A stretch of DNA of 64,000 nucleotides from Burkholderia territorii (GTDB lineage: Bacteria; Pseudomonadota; Gammaproteobacteria; Burkholderiales; Burkholderiaceae): assembly GCF_902833055.1 (NCBI RefSeq), contig NZ_CADFEJ010000005.1, positions 248,001 through 312,000 of the forward strand. The letters are read 5' to 3'. Within the stretch, counting starts at the first letter, position 1. The number at the start of each line of letters is the position of its first letter. Positions 1 through 9,455 of this stretch are shown here, one piece after another. Position numbers and translations under genes: made by a program. The notes beneath the pieces are model-generated. The model was not told where the DNA came from. It saw only the letters and a program-made list of their open reading frames with translations, and ran no database searches.

Positions 1-621
1 GGTCGTGCCGCCGGTGTACTGCAGCAGCAGCAGGTCGGCGCCGCCGAGCGCGACCGGCTCGAACGCGAGCGATTCGCCGGCGGCGATCGCGTCCGCGAGC
101 GGAATCGAGCCCGGCGGCAGCGCGTCGCACGCGCCGGCCGGCGCATCGACCACGCCGAGATCGCCGCGCCCGACACTCAGCACGGTGCGCATGCGCGTCT
201 TGCCGACCACGTCGGCGAACGTGCCCATCGATCCGCCGCACACCACGGCGACTTCGGCACCGGCGTCGTTGAGCTGATGCTCGAGCTCGTGCGCGGTGTA
301 CAACGGATTCACGTTGACCTGGATCGCGCCGATCCGCGCAACAGCGACGAACACGACCGGAAACGCGAGCACGTTGGGCAGCATCACGGCCACGCGGTCG
401 CCCTTGCGCACGCCCACGACCCGCTGCAGATACGCGGCGAGCGCGGCCGACCGGCGGTCGACGTCAGCGTAGGTCAGCGTGCGGCCGAACGCGCGGAACG
501 CGGGGCGATCGGCGAAGCGGCGCATCGCTTCGTCCAGCAGCGCGGTTACGGAAGGATGGCGATCGGCATCGATCTCGGCGGGGATCGAGCCGTACGACCC
601 GATCCAGTGTCTCTTCGTCAT
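1..621 (-). CDS. Long-chain acyl-CoA synthetase (AMP-dependent ligase), N-terminal part, cut by window edge
   Basis: Activates a carboxylic (probably fatty) acid to its acyl-CoA through an acyl-adenylate. Only the first 207 codons are inside the window; the frame stays open to base 1. The start is the ATG at 621-619, preceded by a GAGGAG ribosome site. The N-terminus begins MTKRHWIGSYGSIPAEID and continues with segments typical of FadD-like ligases (GDRVAVMLPNV, GAIQVNVNPLYT). The visible part ends at LLLLQYTGGTT, the first AMP-binding motif, so the catalytic core lies to the left. It is divergent from the AraC regulator at 942, which may control it. The family is clear; the chain length of the substrate cannot be read from this part. 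Confidence 0.85.
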   Translation of the reverse strand, partial: MTKRHWIGSYGSIPAEIDADRHPSVTALLDEAMRRFADRPAFRAFGRTLTYADVDRRSAALAAYLQRVVGVRKGDRVAVMLPNVLAFPVVFVAVARIGAIQVNVNPLYTAHELEHQLNDAGAEVAVVCGGSMGTFADVVGKTRMRTVLSVGRGDLGVVDAPAGACDALPPGSIPLADAIAAGESLAFEPVALGGADLLLLQYTGGTT

Positions 622-941
622 GTCCTGCTCCTCGGGGGACGGCGCCGGGCAGCGCCGTTCGCACGGCGGCCCGTGCACCGGATGCGTCTGGGCCGTCGCC
701 TGATCGGCGACTATCGCCTGCCAACGATGCTTTGAAAATGATCCCGGCGGTCGAAAAGATGATCGAAACGGACACGCCGGCGCGCGGCGCGCCGCCATCC
801 ACGCGGAACGCCCGCGCGTCGATTGGCCGTTGCCGGGCCATGCAGGCCTGCTCGCATCGGGGTGAACCCTATGGTGCGCCCGCGCGTTCCGGCGCAGAAT
901 CGCGAACCCGGAACGGTATCGAATCGGACGCAGAACCAGCC
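622..941. other. Divergent intergenic region between acyl-CoA ligase and AraC regulator
   Basis: About 320 bases separate two divergent starts and should hold both promoters. Near 734-768 there is a cluster of similar words (TTTGAAAATGATC, TCGAAAAGATGATC, TCGAAAC), including TCGAAA at 751-756 and 763-768. Direct repeats of this kind are what an AraC-type regulator binds, but no experiment or second copy supports it here. No convincing small gene was seen. Confidence 0.3.
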
Positions 942-2042
942 ATGCCGCGCAGTGCGCTCTTGACCCCGACGGCCCTCGGCGCGGCCCCGCTGCCGGACGC
1001 CCCGCTCGCCCACGCGCTGCGCGAGAAGCGCTTCTCGCCGGCCAAGCTGGCCGTGCTCGTCGGTGTGGCCGGGGAACTCGGCCTCGACCCGGCCGACGTG
1101 CTCGACGGCACCGGCCTGTCGCCGGACGCCGTCACCGACCCGTTCACCCTCACGTCGCAACTGCAATTCCTGCACGCCGCGCGCAACGCGATCGGCCGCT
1201 ACGACGGCACCGATCTCGGCGTGCGCGTCGGCCGCCGGCTGCATGCGTCGAGCTACGGCATGTACGGCTACGCGATGCTGTGTTCGGAATCGCTCGCGCA
1301 TGCGTTCGATTCGGCCGTCAAGTATCACCAGCTCGCGAACGGAATGCTCGCGATCCGCTGGGTCGAACAGGGCGACACCGCGTCGTGGCTGTTTCCCGAT
1401 CCGCACGAAACCGCGCTGCCGGAACCGGACCTGCCGCTCTACCGCTTCCTGATCGACATGCAGTTCGCGCTGCACGTGACGATCATCAAGGACGTGATGG
1501 GCGCGTGGTGCGTGCCGGCCCGCGCGCAGTTCGCGCAACCGCGACCGCCGCATGCGGCGCTATTGTCCGATGCGCTCGAATGCCCGATCGCGTTCGATCA
1601 ACCGCACCATGTGTTGAGCTACCCGGCCGCATGGCTCACCCGCGCGCCGCAGCTCGCGAACCCGATCACGGCCGCGCAGGTATCGTCGCACTGCGCGCGG
1701 CTGCTCGACGAATTGCGCAGCCAGGCGGGTGTCACGCGGCGCGTCTATCAGGAGCTCACGCGCACGCCCGGACAGTTTCCGGACATCGACGCGATCGCCG
1801 ACACCCTGTGCATGACGTCGCGCACGCTGCGCCGCAAGCTCGATGCAGAAGGCACGTCGTACAGCGAGTTGCTGACGAGCGTGCGCAAGGCGCTCGCGAT
1901 CGACTACCTGTCCACCACCACGCTCAGCACCGAGGACATCGCACTCACGCTCGGCTTCAGCGACGCAGTGGGATTCCGTCACGCGTTCAAGCGCTGGACC
2001 GGCACGACGCCGAGCGACGTGCGGCGCAAGCGCGGCGGATAA
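942..2042 (+). CDS. AraC-family transcriptional regulator (arabinose-binding-like N-terminal domain)
   Basis: 366 aa. The N-terminal 220 residues match the ligand-sensing domain common in catabolic AraC regulators (LHAARNAIGRYDGTDLGVRVG, YGMYGYAMLCSESLAHAF). The C-terminal 100 residues carry the double helix-turn-helix, with DIDAIADTLCMTSRTLRRKL as the first and TEDIALTLGFSDAVGFRHAF as the second. The ATG at 942 was chosen because it gives the usual family length; the frame is open further upstream (ATG at 732) but that stretch looks non-coding. It is divergent from the acyl-CoA ligase and probably regulates it. Ligand unknown. Confidence 0.85.
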   Translation: MPRSALLTPTALGAAPLPDAPLAHALREKRFSPAKLAVLVGVAGELGLDPADVLDGTGLSPDAVTDPFTLTSQLQFLHAARNAIGRYDGTDLGVRVGRRLHASSYGMYGYAMLCSESLAHAFDSAVKYHQLANGMLAIRWVEQGDTASWLFPDPHETALPEPDLPLYRFLIDMQFALHVTIIKDVMGAWCVPARAQFAQPRPPHAALLSDALECPIAFDQPHHVLSYPAAWLTRAPQLANPITAAQVSSHCARLLDELRSQAGVTRRVYQELTRTPGQFPDIDAIADTLCMTSRTLRRKLDAEGTSYSELLTSVRKALAIDYLSTTTLSTEDIALTLGFSDAVGFRHAFKRWTGTTPSDVRRKRGG

Positions 2043-2078
2043 GCGCCGCGCGTCGCCGAGCGGGCCGCGTTGCCGGTT

Positions 2079-3572
2079 TCAGTGCGCGTCGCCGGCCGCC
2101 GGCTGCGCGACCGCCAGCGCGAACTCGAACACCGCACCGCGCCCGTCGCGATCGACGAGCCGGATCGCGCTGCCATTGAGCGCCAGCATCCGGTGCACGA
2201 TCAGGAGCCCGAGCCCGCCGCGCGTCGCCGCACCGCCGCTCGTCGGCCGCTGCGGCCGCTGGAACAGCCCTTCGCGCCGTGCGGGGGGAATGCCTTCGCC
2301 GGTATCCGACACGGTCACCACCACGCGATCGTCCCGTGGTGTCAGCGTCACTTCGACCTCGCCATGCTGCGGCGTGTGCCGCAACGCGTTGTCGAGCAGA
2401 TTGGTGAGCACGCGCTCGATCATCCCGAGATCGGCCGACACGACCGGCACGCGCGGCGGGATCCGCGCATGCAGCGTGACGCCGCGCGACTGCGCCGCGA
2501 GTTCGAACTTCTCGAATACGTCCTGCACGAGATCGACGAGCGAGAACGGCTCGCGCTCGGCCTGCACGCCGCCCGATTCGAGCCGCGCGAGTTCGAACAG
2601 CGCCTGCGCAAGCCGGCCAACCTTCGTGCTCTGCGCAAGCGCGATCGACAGGTAGCGGCGGCGCTCGGACTCTGCGAGCGCGTCGGACTTCAGCGACAGC
2701 GTCTCCAGATAGCCGTGCAGCGACGTCAGCGGCGTGCGCAGGTCGTGCGAGATGTTCGTGATCAGCTCGCGCCGCTGCTGGTCCTGGCGCGTCAGCGCGC
2801 GCCACTGGTCGCCGATCCGGTCGGCCATCTGCGCGAACGCGGACTCGAGCACCGCGATGTCGTCGCCGCGCCGCCCCGGCGGCGAACGCGGCACCGGCGG
2901 CTGCGTGTCGGGCTCGGCGTTTGCGTCGAAGCGGCGCATCGCGTCGGTGAGCCGGCGCAGCGGGCGCGTGATGAAACTGAACGCGGTCAGGCCGGCGAGC
3001 AGGCCGAGCAGCGCGACCAGCGCCATCGACCACAGCGTCGTGCGCAGCACGTTGCCCGCGTCGACGCGCGCGGCCAGCCGGTCGTGCGCTTCCCCGAGCA
3101 GCACCACGTAGATGTAGCCGGACGGCGGCTGTCCCGCACGCTGCAGCGGCGCGGCGCTGAACACCTTGCGTGCGTCGGGGCTGCGGGGATCGTCGCCGAG
3201 GATCGGCAGCGGCTCGCCCGCGATGAAGCGCTGCACCGGCGCGAGATCGACGCGGTCGCGCTTCACGTGGCCCGGCGGCGCATCGTCTCCGCGGATACGC
3301 CCGGCGTTGTCGAGCAGGTAGACCTCGACGCTCGGGTTCACGCCCATCAGCTGGCCGAACAACGTGCGCACGGCATCCGGGCGCAGCCCGTTCGCGTCCA
3401 TCAGCGGCGCGCTGCTCGCGATATGCGCGGCGAGATCGCGCGACAGGCCCTGCACGACTTCCTTCTCGCGCATGTCGTTCGCGCGGATCTGCAGCCACGC
3501 CGACGCGCCCGAGCATGCGAGCAGCAGGATCGAGAACGCGAGCGACAGCCGCTGGGTGAGGGTCAGCTTCAT
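2079..3572 (-). CDS. Membrane sensor histidine kinase
   Basis: 497 aa. Transmembrane segment 1 is at about residues 8-28, followed by a periplasmic sensor of about 150 residues. Segment 2 is at about 180-201 and a HAMP linker runs to about 255. The dimerisation/phosphoacceptor helix has the H-box SHDLRTPLTSLHGYLE (His276). The ATPase domain shows the N-box NLLDNALRHTP, the G1 box DTGEGIP and the G2 box GGLGLLIVHRM. It is translated directly behind the response regulator: the stop and start overlap in TGATG at 3574-3570, so the two are one operon. The periplasmic domain is not a type I can name, so the signal is unknown. Confidence 0.9.
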   Translation of the reverse strand: MKLTLTQRLSLAFSILLLACSGASAWLQIRANDMREKEVVQGLSRDLAAHIASSAPLMDANGLRPDAVRTLFGQLMGVNPSVEVYLLDNAGRIRGDDAPPGHVKRDRVDLAPVQRFIAGEPLPILGDDPRSPDARKVFSAAPLQRAGQPPSGYIYVVLLGEAHDRLAARVDAGNVLRTTLWSMALVALLGLLAGLTAFSFITRPLRRLTDAMRRFDANAEPDTQPPVPRSPPGRRGDDIAVLESAFAQMADRIGDQWRALTRQDQQRRELITNISHDLRTPLTSLHGYLETLSLKSDALAESERRRYLSIALAQSTKVGRLAQALFELARLESGGVQAEREPFSLVDLVQDVFEKFELAAQSRGVTLHARIPPRVPVVSADLGMIERVLTNLLDNALRHTPQHGEVEVTLTPRDDRVVVTVSDTGEGIPPARREGLFQRPQRPTSGGAATRGGLGLLIVHRMLALNGSAIRLVDRDGRGAVFEFALAVAQPAAGDAH

Positions 3573-4291
3573 CACGTGTCCCGCTGATCCGGCGCGGCGA
3601 GCTTGTAGCCGCGTCCCCACACGGTGAGGATGCGCACCGGTTCGGCCGGATCGGCCTCGATCTTTGCGCGCAGCCGGTTGATGTGGGTGTTCACGGTGTG
3701 TTCGTAACCTTCGTGCTGGTAGCCCCACACGGCGTTGAGCAGGTCCATCCGCGAGAACACCTTGCCCGGATGCCGCGCGAAGAAATACAGCAGGTCGAAC
3801 TCGCGCGGCGTGAGGTCGATGCGCGCGCCATCGACGGCCGCTTCCCGCGCGATCGGGTCGATCGACAGCCCGGCCACGTCGAGCGTGCCCGCATCGATCC
3901 GCGAATCGCGCGCGAGTGCATCGACGCGCCGCAACAGCGCCTTGACCCGCGCGACGAGCTCGAGCACCGAGAACGGCTTCGCGAGGTAGTCGTCGGCACC
4001 GAGCTCGAGGCCGAGGATCCGGTGCACCTCGCTCGAGCGCGCGCTCGTGATGATGATCGGCGTGTAGCGCGCCATCGCGCGCGCGCGCCGGCAGATTTCC
4101 AGGCCGTCGACGCCGGGCAGCATCAGGTCGAGGATCAGCGCATCCCAGTTGCCCTGTTCGAGCAGGCGCAGCCCTTGCGTGCCGTCCGCGCTGTGGACCA
4201 CTTCGTAGCGCTCGTCGCGCAGGTGCAGGCTCAGCACGTCGGCGATGTCGGCATCGTCCTCGACGATCAGGATGCGTTTGGGGTGGTCCAT
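3572..4291 (-). CDS. OmpR/PhoB-family response regulator
   Basis: 239 aa from the ATG at 4291; a GTG six codons upstream (4309) is an alternative, and neither has a strong ribosome site. The receiver domain has the acidic pair EDD near residue 11, phosphoacceptor Asp55 in LILDLMLPGVDG and the Lys in DDYLAKPFS. The C-terminal winged helix shows LTPREFDLLYFFARHPGKVFS and a recognition region ending HINRLRAKIEAD, then VWGRGYKL. It is the first gene of a two-gene operon with the kinase. A palindrome about 130 bases upstream could be its own binding site. Confidence 0.92.
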   Translation of the reverse strand: MDHPKRILIVEDDADIADVLSLHLRDERYEVVHSADGTQGLRLLEQGNWDALILDLMLPGVDGLEICRRARAMARYTPIIITSARSSEVHRILGLELGADDYLAKPFSVLELVARVKALLRRVDALARDSRIDAGTLDVAGLSIDPIAREAAVDGARIDLTPREFDLLYFFARHPGKVFSRMDLLNAVWGYQHEGYEHTVNTHINRLRAKIEADPAEPVRILTVWGRGYKLAAPDQRDT

Positions 4292-4732
4292 GGCGGTCGG
4301 CGGCGGCACGTCGGTGGCGGTCTCGGCTGGTTTCGAGGAGTCGTTCCGGTTGCCCCGTCTCGACCGGAAGGCCGGCCTGCCGGGGCGATTCGCGGCAGCA
4401 ACGCCGCGCTGTCGCCATTGTGCAAAATTTTGCGGCGCAGAGGGATCACAAATCGTTTAAGTTTGGATCCAGGCCGTCGGCCCGGCGATCCCGGCAACCC
4501 ATGCCGATCCGGCCCCGGCCATTCGCAATGCGCCCGAGCGCGCACGCGCCGCGCGTCTGCGGGGCGGCGTCGTGCGACCGCCGTGCTGGAATTCGCGAAT
4601 CCGGGCGCGGCTTCAGGATCCTGCGCGTCCGCCTCTCGCCGCGCCCGCAGACGCGTTCCGTGTGACAGCTATGCGGGCGCACGAGCGGCCCGCGCGCAAT
4701 CGCCGGATCATGAAGGTCGCCAGCCCGGCCGC
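4292..4732. other. Intergenic region between hutC end and two-component operon
   Basis: About 440 bases. The part near 4415-4465 is AT-rich compared with the rest of the window and should carry the promoter of the two-component operon on the minus strand. The remainder (4500-4732) is GC-rich and lies behind hutC. I see neither a convincing gene nor a hairpin with a T-run. Confidence 0.3.
4422..4433. promoter_or_regulatory. 12-bp perfect palindrome upstream of the response regulator
   Basis: GCAAAATTTTGC is its own reverse complement and sits in the only AT-rich patch upstream of the two-component operon. It is a plausible operator or promoter element. There is no second copy to support it. 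Confidence 0.3.
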
Positions 4733-5488
4733 CTACATCTTCCCCGCCAGATGAAACCGCGACGCCGGATGCCACAGCCGGACCGACGTGGCGACGTGCT
4801 CGCCGACCCACGTGCGGCGCTTCAGCACGAGACACGGTTCGCCGATTTCCATCACGAGATGCCGGCGCACCTGCGCATTGGGTTTCTCCGCGTAGATCCG
4901 GAATTCCGCGCGCTGGATCGGGGCCAGCCGCACCATGTAATGGTTCGGTGTCTCGATCGTGAAATCCTGCTCCAGATAGGCCGGAAACAACGCCGGATTG
5001 ACGTAGCGATCCTCGAACTGGATCGGCTCGTCTTCCTCGAAATGCACGATGCGCGAATGAAACACGGGCCCGGAACGCAGCCCGAGCGCGTCGATCGCGT
5101 CCGGGTCGACGCTGCGCTCGATCAGCAGCACGCGCGCGCTGTGCCGATGCCCGCGTTCGGCGATCTCGTCCGCGATGTTGCGGATCTCGAGCACCGTCGA
5201 TTCGTAATGGCGGCGCTCGACGAAGGTGCCGGCGCCCTGGATGCGGGTCAGCACGCGCTCGGCCGTCAGTTCCCGCAGCGCGCGCGACACCGTCATCCGG
5301 GCCACGCCGAATTCCTTGACCAGCTCGGCCTCGGTCGGGATCGCGCCGCCCGGCTTCCAGTCGCCCTTCGCGATCCGCTCGACGACGTAGCGCTTGATCT
5401 GTTGATAGGCCGGCAGTGCGCGCGCCGGCACGGCATCGCCCGATGCCCTCGCCGGTCGTGCGGAAGAGTGTCGTTCCGTTTCGTTCAT
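4733..5488 (-). CDS. hutC: HutC, GntR-family histidine-utilization repressor
   Basis: 251 aa. The N-terminal GntR winged helix (about 25-95) includes YQQIKRYVVERIAKGDWKPG and PTEAELVKEFGVARMTVSRALREL. The UTRA ligand domain (about 110-245) includes FEDRYVNPALFPAYLEQDFT and the typical HutC end RLWHPASRFHLAGKM. HutC proteins repress hut genes and are released by urocanate. It is the last gene of the minus-strand operon, 49 bases behind the ammonia-lyase gene. A HutC-type operator lies before the operon's first gene, which supports an autoregulated hut-type unit. Confidence 0.93.
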   Translation of the reverse strand: MNETERHSSARPARASGDAVPARALPAYQQIKRYVVERIAKGDWKPGGAIPTEAELVKEFGVARMTVSRALRELTAERVLTRIQGAGTFVERRHYESTVLEIRNIADEIAERGHRHSARVLLIERSVDPDAIDALGLRSGPVFHSRIVHFEEDEPIQFEDRYVNPALFPAYLEQDFTIETPNHYMVRLAPIQRAEFRIYAEKPNAQVRRHLVMEIGEPCLVLKRRTWVGEHVATSVRLWHPASRFHLAGKM

Positions 5489-5537
5489 GCACCCTCGACC
5501 GAATGATTGTTGGATGATCCGCCAGTGCCGCCCGACG

Positions 5538-7031
5538 CTACCGCAACGACGGCGGTTCGCCGGCGACGATGCCGGTCGCGATCGCGATGTCGTCCGCAAG
5601 CGGCCGGTCGTCGTGGTAGGCCGGCACGCGTTCGCGCACATGGCGCCACAGCGCCTCGGTCGACGGCGCGGGCGCCGCGCCGTTCGCCTGCAGATCGTAC
5701 GCCTGCGCGGCGGCAAGCAGCTCGATCGCGAGCACGCGCGTCGCATTCTCGATGATGTCGAGCGCCTTCAGCGCGGCGGGCGTCGCGTGACACAGATGAT
5801 CCTCCTGCAGCCCGGACGTAATGCCGCCGTCGAGGCTCGCCGGTGCCGCGAGCCGCTGGTTCTGCGCGACCAGCGCGACCGCCGTGTACTGCGCGATCAT
5901 GAATCCCGAACACGTGCCGCCCGGTGCCGCGAGAAACGCCGGCAGCCCGCTCACGAGCGGATTGACCAGACGGTCCAGCCGCCGCTCGGCGATGGCCGCC
6001 ACTTGCGCCATCGCGGCCGCGAGGCTGTCCATCGCCAGCGCGATGCCCGCGCCGACCGCATGCGCCTGCGAATGAACGGCCGGCGCGTCGCGCGTACCGG
6101 CGACGATCGGATTGTCGGTCACGGACGCGAGCTCGCGATCGACGACTTCCGCGGTCGCCGCGAACACGTCGCGGGCCGCGCCATGCACGTGCGGAATCGT
6201 GCGCAGGCTGAGCGGATCCTGCGTATGCCGGCCGTTCGCCGCCGCAAGCATCGGGCTGTCGGCAAGCATCGTCCGCAAGCGCGCGCCGACGTGCGCGATA
6301 CCGGGCGAAATCCGCAACGCGAGCGACGCCGGGTCGAACGCCGCGAGTTGTCCGCCGAGATTCTCGAAGCTCGTCGCCGCGATCCAGTCGGCCCAGTCGA
6401 GCAGCCGTTGCGCGCGCGCCAGCGCGAGCGCGGCGAGGCCCGTCACGCACGGCGTGCCGTTCACCAGGCTCAGCCCTTCTTTCGCGCCGAGCACGAGCGG
6501 TTCGCGGCAGATGCGACGCAGCGCCTCGGCGCCGCCGATGCGTTCGCCGCGGTGGCGTGCATGGCCGTGCCCGATGCAGACGAGCGCGACGTGCGCCATG
6601 TGGGTCAGGTAGCCAACCGAGCCGTGCGCCGGCACCTCCGGCAGGCAATCGTGCTCGAGCAGCGCGACGAGTTGATCGACGACGTCGGCGCGCACGCCCG
6701 AATGCCCGTGCGCGTAGTTGTTGATCGCGGCCGCGATGATCGCGCGCGTTTCGGCCGCGCCGAGCGGCGCGCCGACACCGACCGCATGGCTCATCAGGAT
6801 GTTGCGCGACAGCGTGCTCTGCTGCGCCGGCGACACGATCACGTCGCACAACGCGCCCACGCCGGTATTGACGCCGTATGCGCGAATCCCGCGCGCGACG
6901 ATCTCGTCGACGAGTTCGCGTGCCGCGACGACACGCGCGCGTGCATCGTCGGCCAGTGCCAGCGGCTCGCCTGCCGCCACTGCTGCAACCTGTCGCCAGT
7001 CGAGCGGCCGTGCCGCACGGAATACGGTCAT
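5538..7031 (-). CDS. HutH-like aromatic amino acid ammonia-lyase family protein lacking the MIO Ala-Ser-Gly triad
   Basis: 497 aa, normal length for the HAL/PAL/TAL family, with conserved landmarks: Tyr52 in AYGVNTGVGAL, Asn191 in SLVNGTP, Arg277 in QDPLSLR and Glu410 in LQEDH. Histidase forms its MIO cofactor from Ala-Ser-Gly in GSVGASGDLAPL. Here residues 137-147 read GSVGYLTHMAH, so that triad is absent, with a net three-residue deletion and an intact frame. The catalytic Tyr before SLR is also changed (Leu274). The start at 7031 follows the ATPase stop by seven bases with TGAGG as ribosome site. Gene order puts it in the hut operon, but it may not be a classical histidase. It could act on another substrate, use another mechanism or be non-catalytic. 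Confidence 0.85.
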   Translation of the reverse strand: MTVFRAARPLDWRQVAAVAAGEPLALADDARARVVAARELVDEIVARGIRAYGVNTGVGALCDVIVSPAQQSTLSRNILMSHAVGVGAPLGAAETRAIIAAAINNYAHGHSGVRADVVDQLVALLEHDCLPEVPAHGSVGYLTHMAHVALVCIGHGHARHRGERIGGAEALRRICREPLVLGAKEGLSLVNGTPCVTGLAALALARAQRLLDWADWIAATSFENLGGQLAAFDPASLALRISPGIAHVGARLRTMLADSPMLAAANGRHTQDPLSLRTIPHVHGAARDVFAATAEVVDRELASVTDNPIVAGTRDAPAVHSQAHAVGAGIALAMDSLAAAMAQVAAIAERRLDRLVNPLVSGLPAFLAAPGGTCSGFMIAQYTAVALVAQNQRLAAPASLDGGITSGLQEDHLCHATPAALKALDIIENATRVLAIELLAAAQAYDLQANGAAPAPSTEALWRHVRERVPAYHDDRPLADDIAIATGIVAGEPPSLR

Positions 7032-7038
7032 GGCAGCC

Positions 7039-7830
7039 TCAGTTCGCGGTACGGTCATGGTGGCTCGACACGAATTGCCGGAAACGCTCGGAGCACTGGC
7101 CGCCGAACAGGTCGTCGGGCGTGCCGTCGGAGTCGACTTCGCCCTGATGCAGGAACATCACGCGATTCGACACGTGCCGCGCGAAGCCCATTTCATGCGT
7201 GACGACCAGCATGGTGCGCCCTTCTTCCGCGAGCGAACGCATCACGCGCAGCACCTCGCCGACCAGCTCCGGGTCGAGCGCGGACGTCGGTTCGTCGAAC
7301 AGCATCACCTTCGGATGCATCGCCAGCGCGCGGGCGATCGCGACGCGCTGCTGCTGGCCGCCCGACAGGTGCGCCGGATAGTAGCCGCGCTTGTCGGCGA
7401 GGCCGACGCGCGCCAGCAGCGCCTCGGCCTCCTCGACCGCTTCCGCGCGGCTGCGCTTCTGCACGCGCAGCGGCCCCTCGACGAGGTTGTCGAGCACCGT
7501 CATGTGCGACCACAGGTTGAAGTTCTGAAAGACCATGCCGAGCTGCGAGCGAATCCGGTCGACCTGGCGCCGGTCGCTCGGATGCAGCTTGCCGTCGCGC
7601 GCGCGCTTCATCGCGAGCGTTTCCCCGGCAAGCGCGACGGAGCCGTCGTCGGGCGTCTCGAGCAGGTTCAGGCAGCGCAGGAACGTGCTCTTGCCTGACC
7701 CGCTCGCGCCGAGGATCGAGATGACGTCGCCCTCGTGCGCATCGAGCGAAATGCCCTTCAGCACGTGATGCGCGCCGAACGACTTGTGGATGTTCTTGAC
7801 CGACAGCGCGACGGGTGCAGCGGTGTTCAT
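7039..7830 (-). CDS. Polar amino acid (histidine-type) ABC transporter ATPase, HisP-like
   Basis: 263 aa, cytoplasmic. Walker A is GASGSGKST (about residue 40), the Q-loop lies in [14 protein letters not shown], the signature is LSGGQQQR and Walker B is [14 protein letters not shown], followed by the switch His in VVTHEMGF. This is the HisP/GlnQ subfamily pattern. The ATG at 7830 has GGAGA nine bases upstream. It lies between the permease genes and the ammonia-lyase gene, so the transporter probably brings in histidine, urocanate or a related amino acid for that enzyme. Confidence 0.92.
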   Translation of the reverse strand: MNTAAPVALSVKNIHKSFGAHHVLKGISLDAHEGDVISILGASGSGKSTFLRCLNLLETPDDGSVALAGETLAMKRARDGKLHPSDRRQVDRIRSQLGMVFQNFNLWSHMTVLDNLVEGPLRVQKRSRAEAVEEAEALLARVGLADKRGYYPAHLSGGQQQRVAIARALAMHPKVMLFDEPTSALDPELVGEVLRVMRSLAEEGRTMLVVTHEMGFARHVSNRVMFLHQGEVDSDGTPDDLFGGQCSERFRQFVSSHHDRTAN

Positions 7831-7865
7831 CGGATTCTCCTGGAAAGGATGGAGGCGCTCGGGAT

Positions 7866-8612
7866 TCAGGATGCGACGCGCCGGGGATTGCGCGTCGCCG
7901 CGACGGGCGCACCGGACGGCTTGGGCGCACGCAGGTGCCCGGAGAGCCGCCATTCGAGCGCGCCGAGCAGGCGCACGACGATGAAGTTCAGCGCCAGATA
8001 GATGAGCGCGGCGCAGACGAAGACTTCGGTCGTCCGATAGGTTTGCTGGATGATCTGCTGCGCGACGCCCGTCACTTCCCACACCGTGACGAGGCTCGCC
8101 AGCGCGGTCGACTTGACGAGCAGCACGGCCTCGGTCGAGTAAGCGGGCAGGCACTGGCGCAGCGCGATCGGACCGATCACGCGCCGCAGCAGCGCGAAGC
8201 CCGACAGCCCGATCGAATAACCGGCCTCGATCTGCCCGACCGGCACGGCCATCAAGCCGCCGCGCAGGATTTCGGCCGTGTAGCCTGCCGTGCACAGCGC
8301 GAGCGACAGCACCGCGCACACATATGGCTCGCGCAGCAGCGGCCACATGAAGCTCTCGCGGATCACGCCGAACTGGCCGAGCCCGTAATACACGAGGAAC
8401 ATCTGGATCAGCAGCGGCGAGCCGCGAAACACGAGGATGTAGGCGCGCGCGAAGCGGTTCGGCAGCCAGCGCGGCGACAGGCGCATCGTGACGATCACGA
8501 GCGACAGCAGGCCGCCGAGCACGAGCGACGCGAAGAACAGGCCGAGCGTGGTCGGCACGGCGGCGAGCAGCTGGCGCAGCGTATCGAAGAGAAAGGCGAA
8601 ATCGATGGACAT
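7866..8612 (-). CDS. Amino acid ABC transporter permease, HisM-like
   Basis: 248 aa integral membrane protein with about five hydrophobic segments. It has the hallmark of His/Glu/Gln/Arg/opine-type permeases ([17 protein letters not shown]) and the ATPase-contact EAA loop ([22 protein letters not shown]). It pairs with the permease encoded just upstream (12 bases between them). The C-terminal 20 residues are basic and probably cytoplasmic. Confidence 0.92.
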   Translation of the reverse strand: MSIDFAFLFDTLRQLLAAVPTTLGLFFASLVLGGLLSLVIVTMRLSPRWLPNRFARAYILVFRGSPLLIQMFLVYYGLGQFGVIRESFMWPLLREPYVCAVLSLALCTAGYTAEILRGGLMAVPVGQIEAGYSIGLSGFALLRRVIGPIALRQCLPAYSTEAVLLVKSTALASLVTVWEVTGVAQQIIQQTYRTTEVFVCAALIYLALNFIVVRLLGALEWRLSGHLRAPKPSGAPVAATRNPRRVAS

Positions 8613-8624
8613 GCACGTTCTCCG

Positions 8625-9347
8625 TCAGTTGCGCGCAAAATTGCGGCGGAACGACCGGCCGACGATCGCTTCGGCCCGATTGAACACACGGTTCGACACG
8701 CCCGTCATCAGCAGATACAACACGCCGCCGGCGACGAAGAACACGAAGTACTGGTGGGTCGAATTGGCGGCGATCTGGCTCGTGCGCAGCAGCTCGGCGA
8801 GACCGGTGACCGAGATCAGCGCCGAATCCTTCAGGCTCAGTTGCCACACGTTGCCGATACCGGGCAGCGCGAAGCGCAGCACCTGCGGAATCAGGATGCG
8901 GCGCAGCACCATGGCGCGCGGCATGCCGATCGAGCGGGCCGCCTCCAGCTCGCCCTTCGACACGGCGAGCACGGCCGCGCGATACACCTCGGCCTGATAG
9001 GCGCTCGAGATCATGCCGACCGCGAGCGCGCCGATCACGAACGGCGGCACGCCGATGAAGCCTTCCGCGCCGAACCACTGGCCGACGGTCGTCACGAGCG
9101 TCGAGCCGCCGAAGTAGAACAGATAGATGACGAGCAGTTCGGGCACGCCGCGAAACACCGTCGTGTAGAGGTCGCCGAGCAGGCGGGCGCTGCGGTGACG
9201 CGACAGCTTCGCCGCCGCGATCGCCGCGCCGATCACGGCGCCGACCGCGAGCGCGGCAAGCGTCAGCGCGACGGTCATCAGCGCGGCGAGCAGCAGTACA
9301 CCGCCCCAGCCTTCGGCCCCTAAGCCGAGCATTTCAAGAATCGCCAT
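8625..9347 (-). CDS. Amino acid ABC transporter permease, HisQ-like
   Basis: 240 aa with about five membrane segments. Family signatures are [18 protein letters not shown] and the EAA loop [31 protein letters not shown]. This is the second half of the heterodimeric permease. It follows the binding-protein gene by about 110 bases in the same operon. Confidence 0.92.
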   Translation of the reverse strand: MAILEMLGLGAEGWGGVLLLAALMTVALTLAALAVGAVIGAAIAAAKLSRHRSARLLGDLYTTVFRGVPELLVIYLFYFGGSTLVTTVGQWFGAEGFIGVPPFVIGALAVGMISSAYQAEVYRAAVLAVSKGELEAARSIGMPRAMVLRRILIPQVLRFALPGIGNVWQLSLKDSALISVTGLAELLRTSQIAANSTHQYFVFFVAGGVLYLLMTGVSNRVFNRAEAIVGRSFRRNFARN

Positions 9348-9455
9348 GCGTGCCTCCCGGCAAGCGTTGAGTGAATCTGGGTGCCGGCCGCCGCGGGTCG
9401 CTCGAATCGCTGAATCGCTGAATCGTCGACACGGCGGCGGCGGCGGACTGCGCGC

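Noticed and set aside
4606..4622. GCGCGGCTTCAGGATC shared with promoter element E (46143-46158)
   Set aside because: Only one TTCAG is present at 4611, with no repeats at 10-11 bases and no -10 at the right distance; a chance match is likely.
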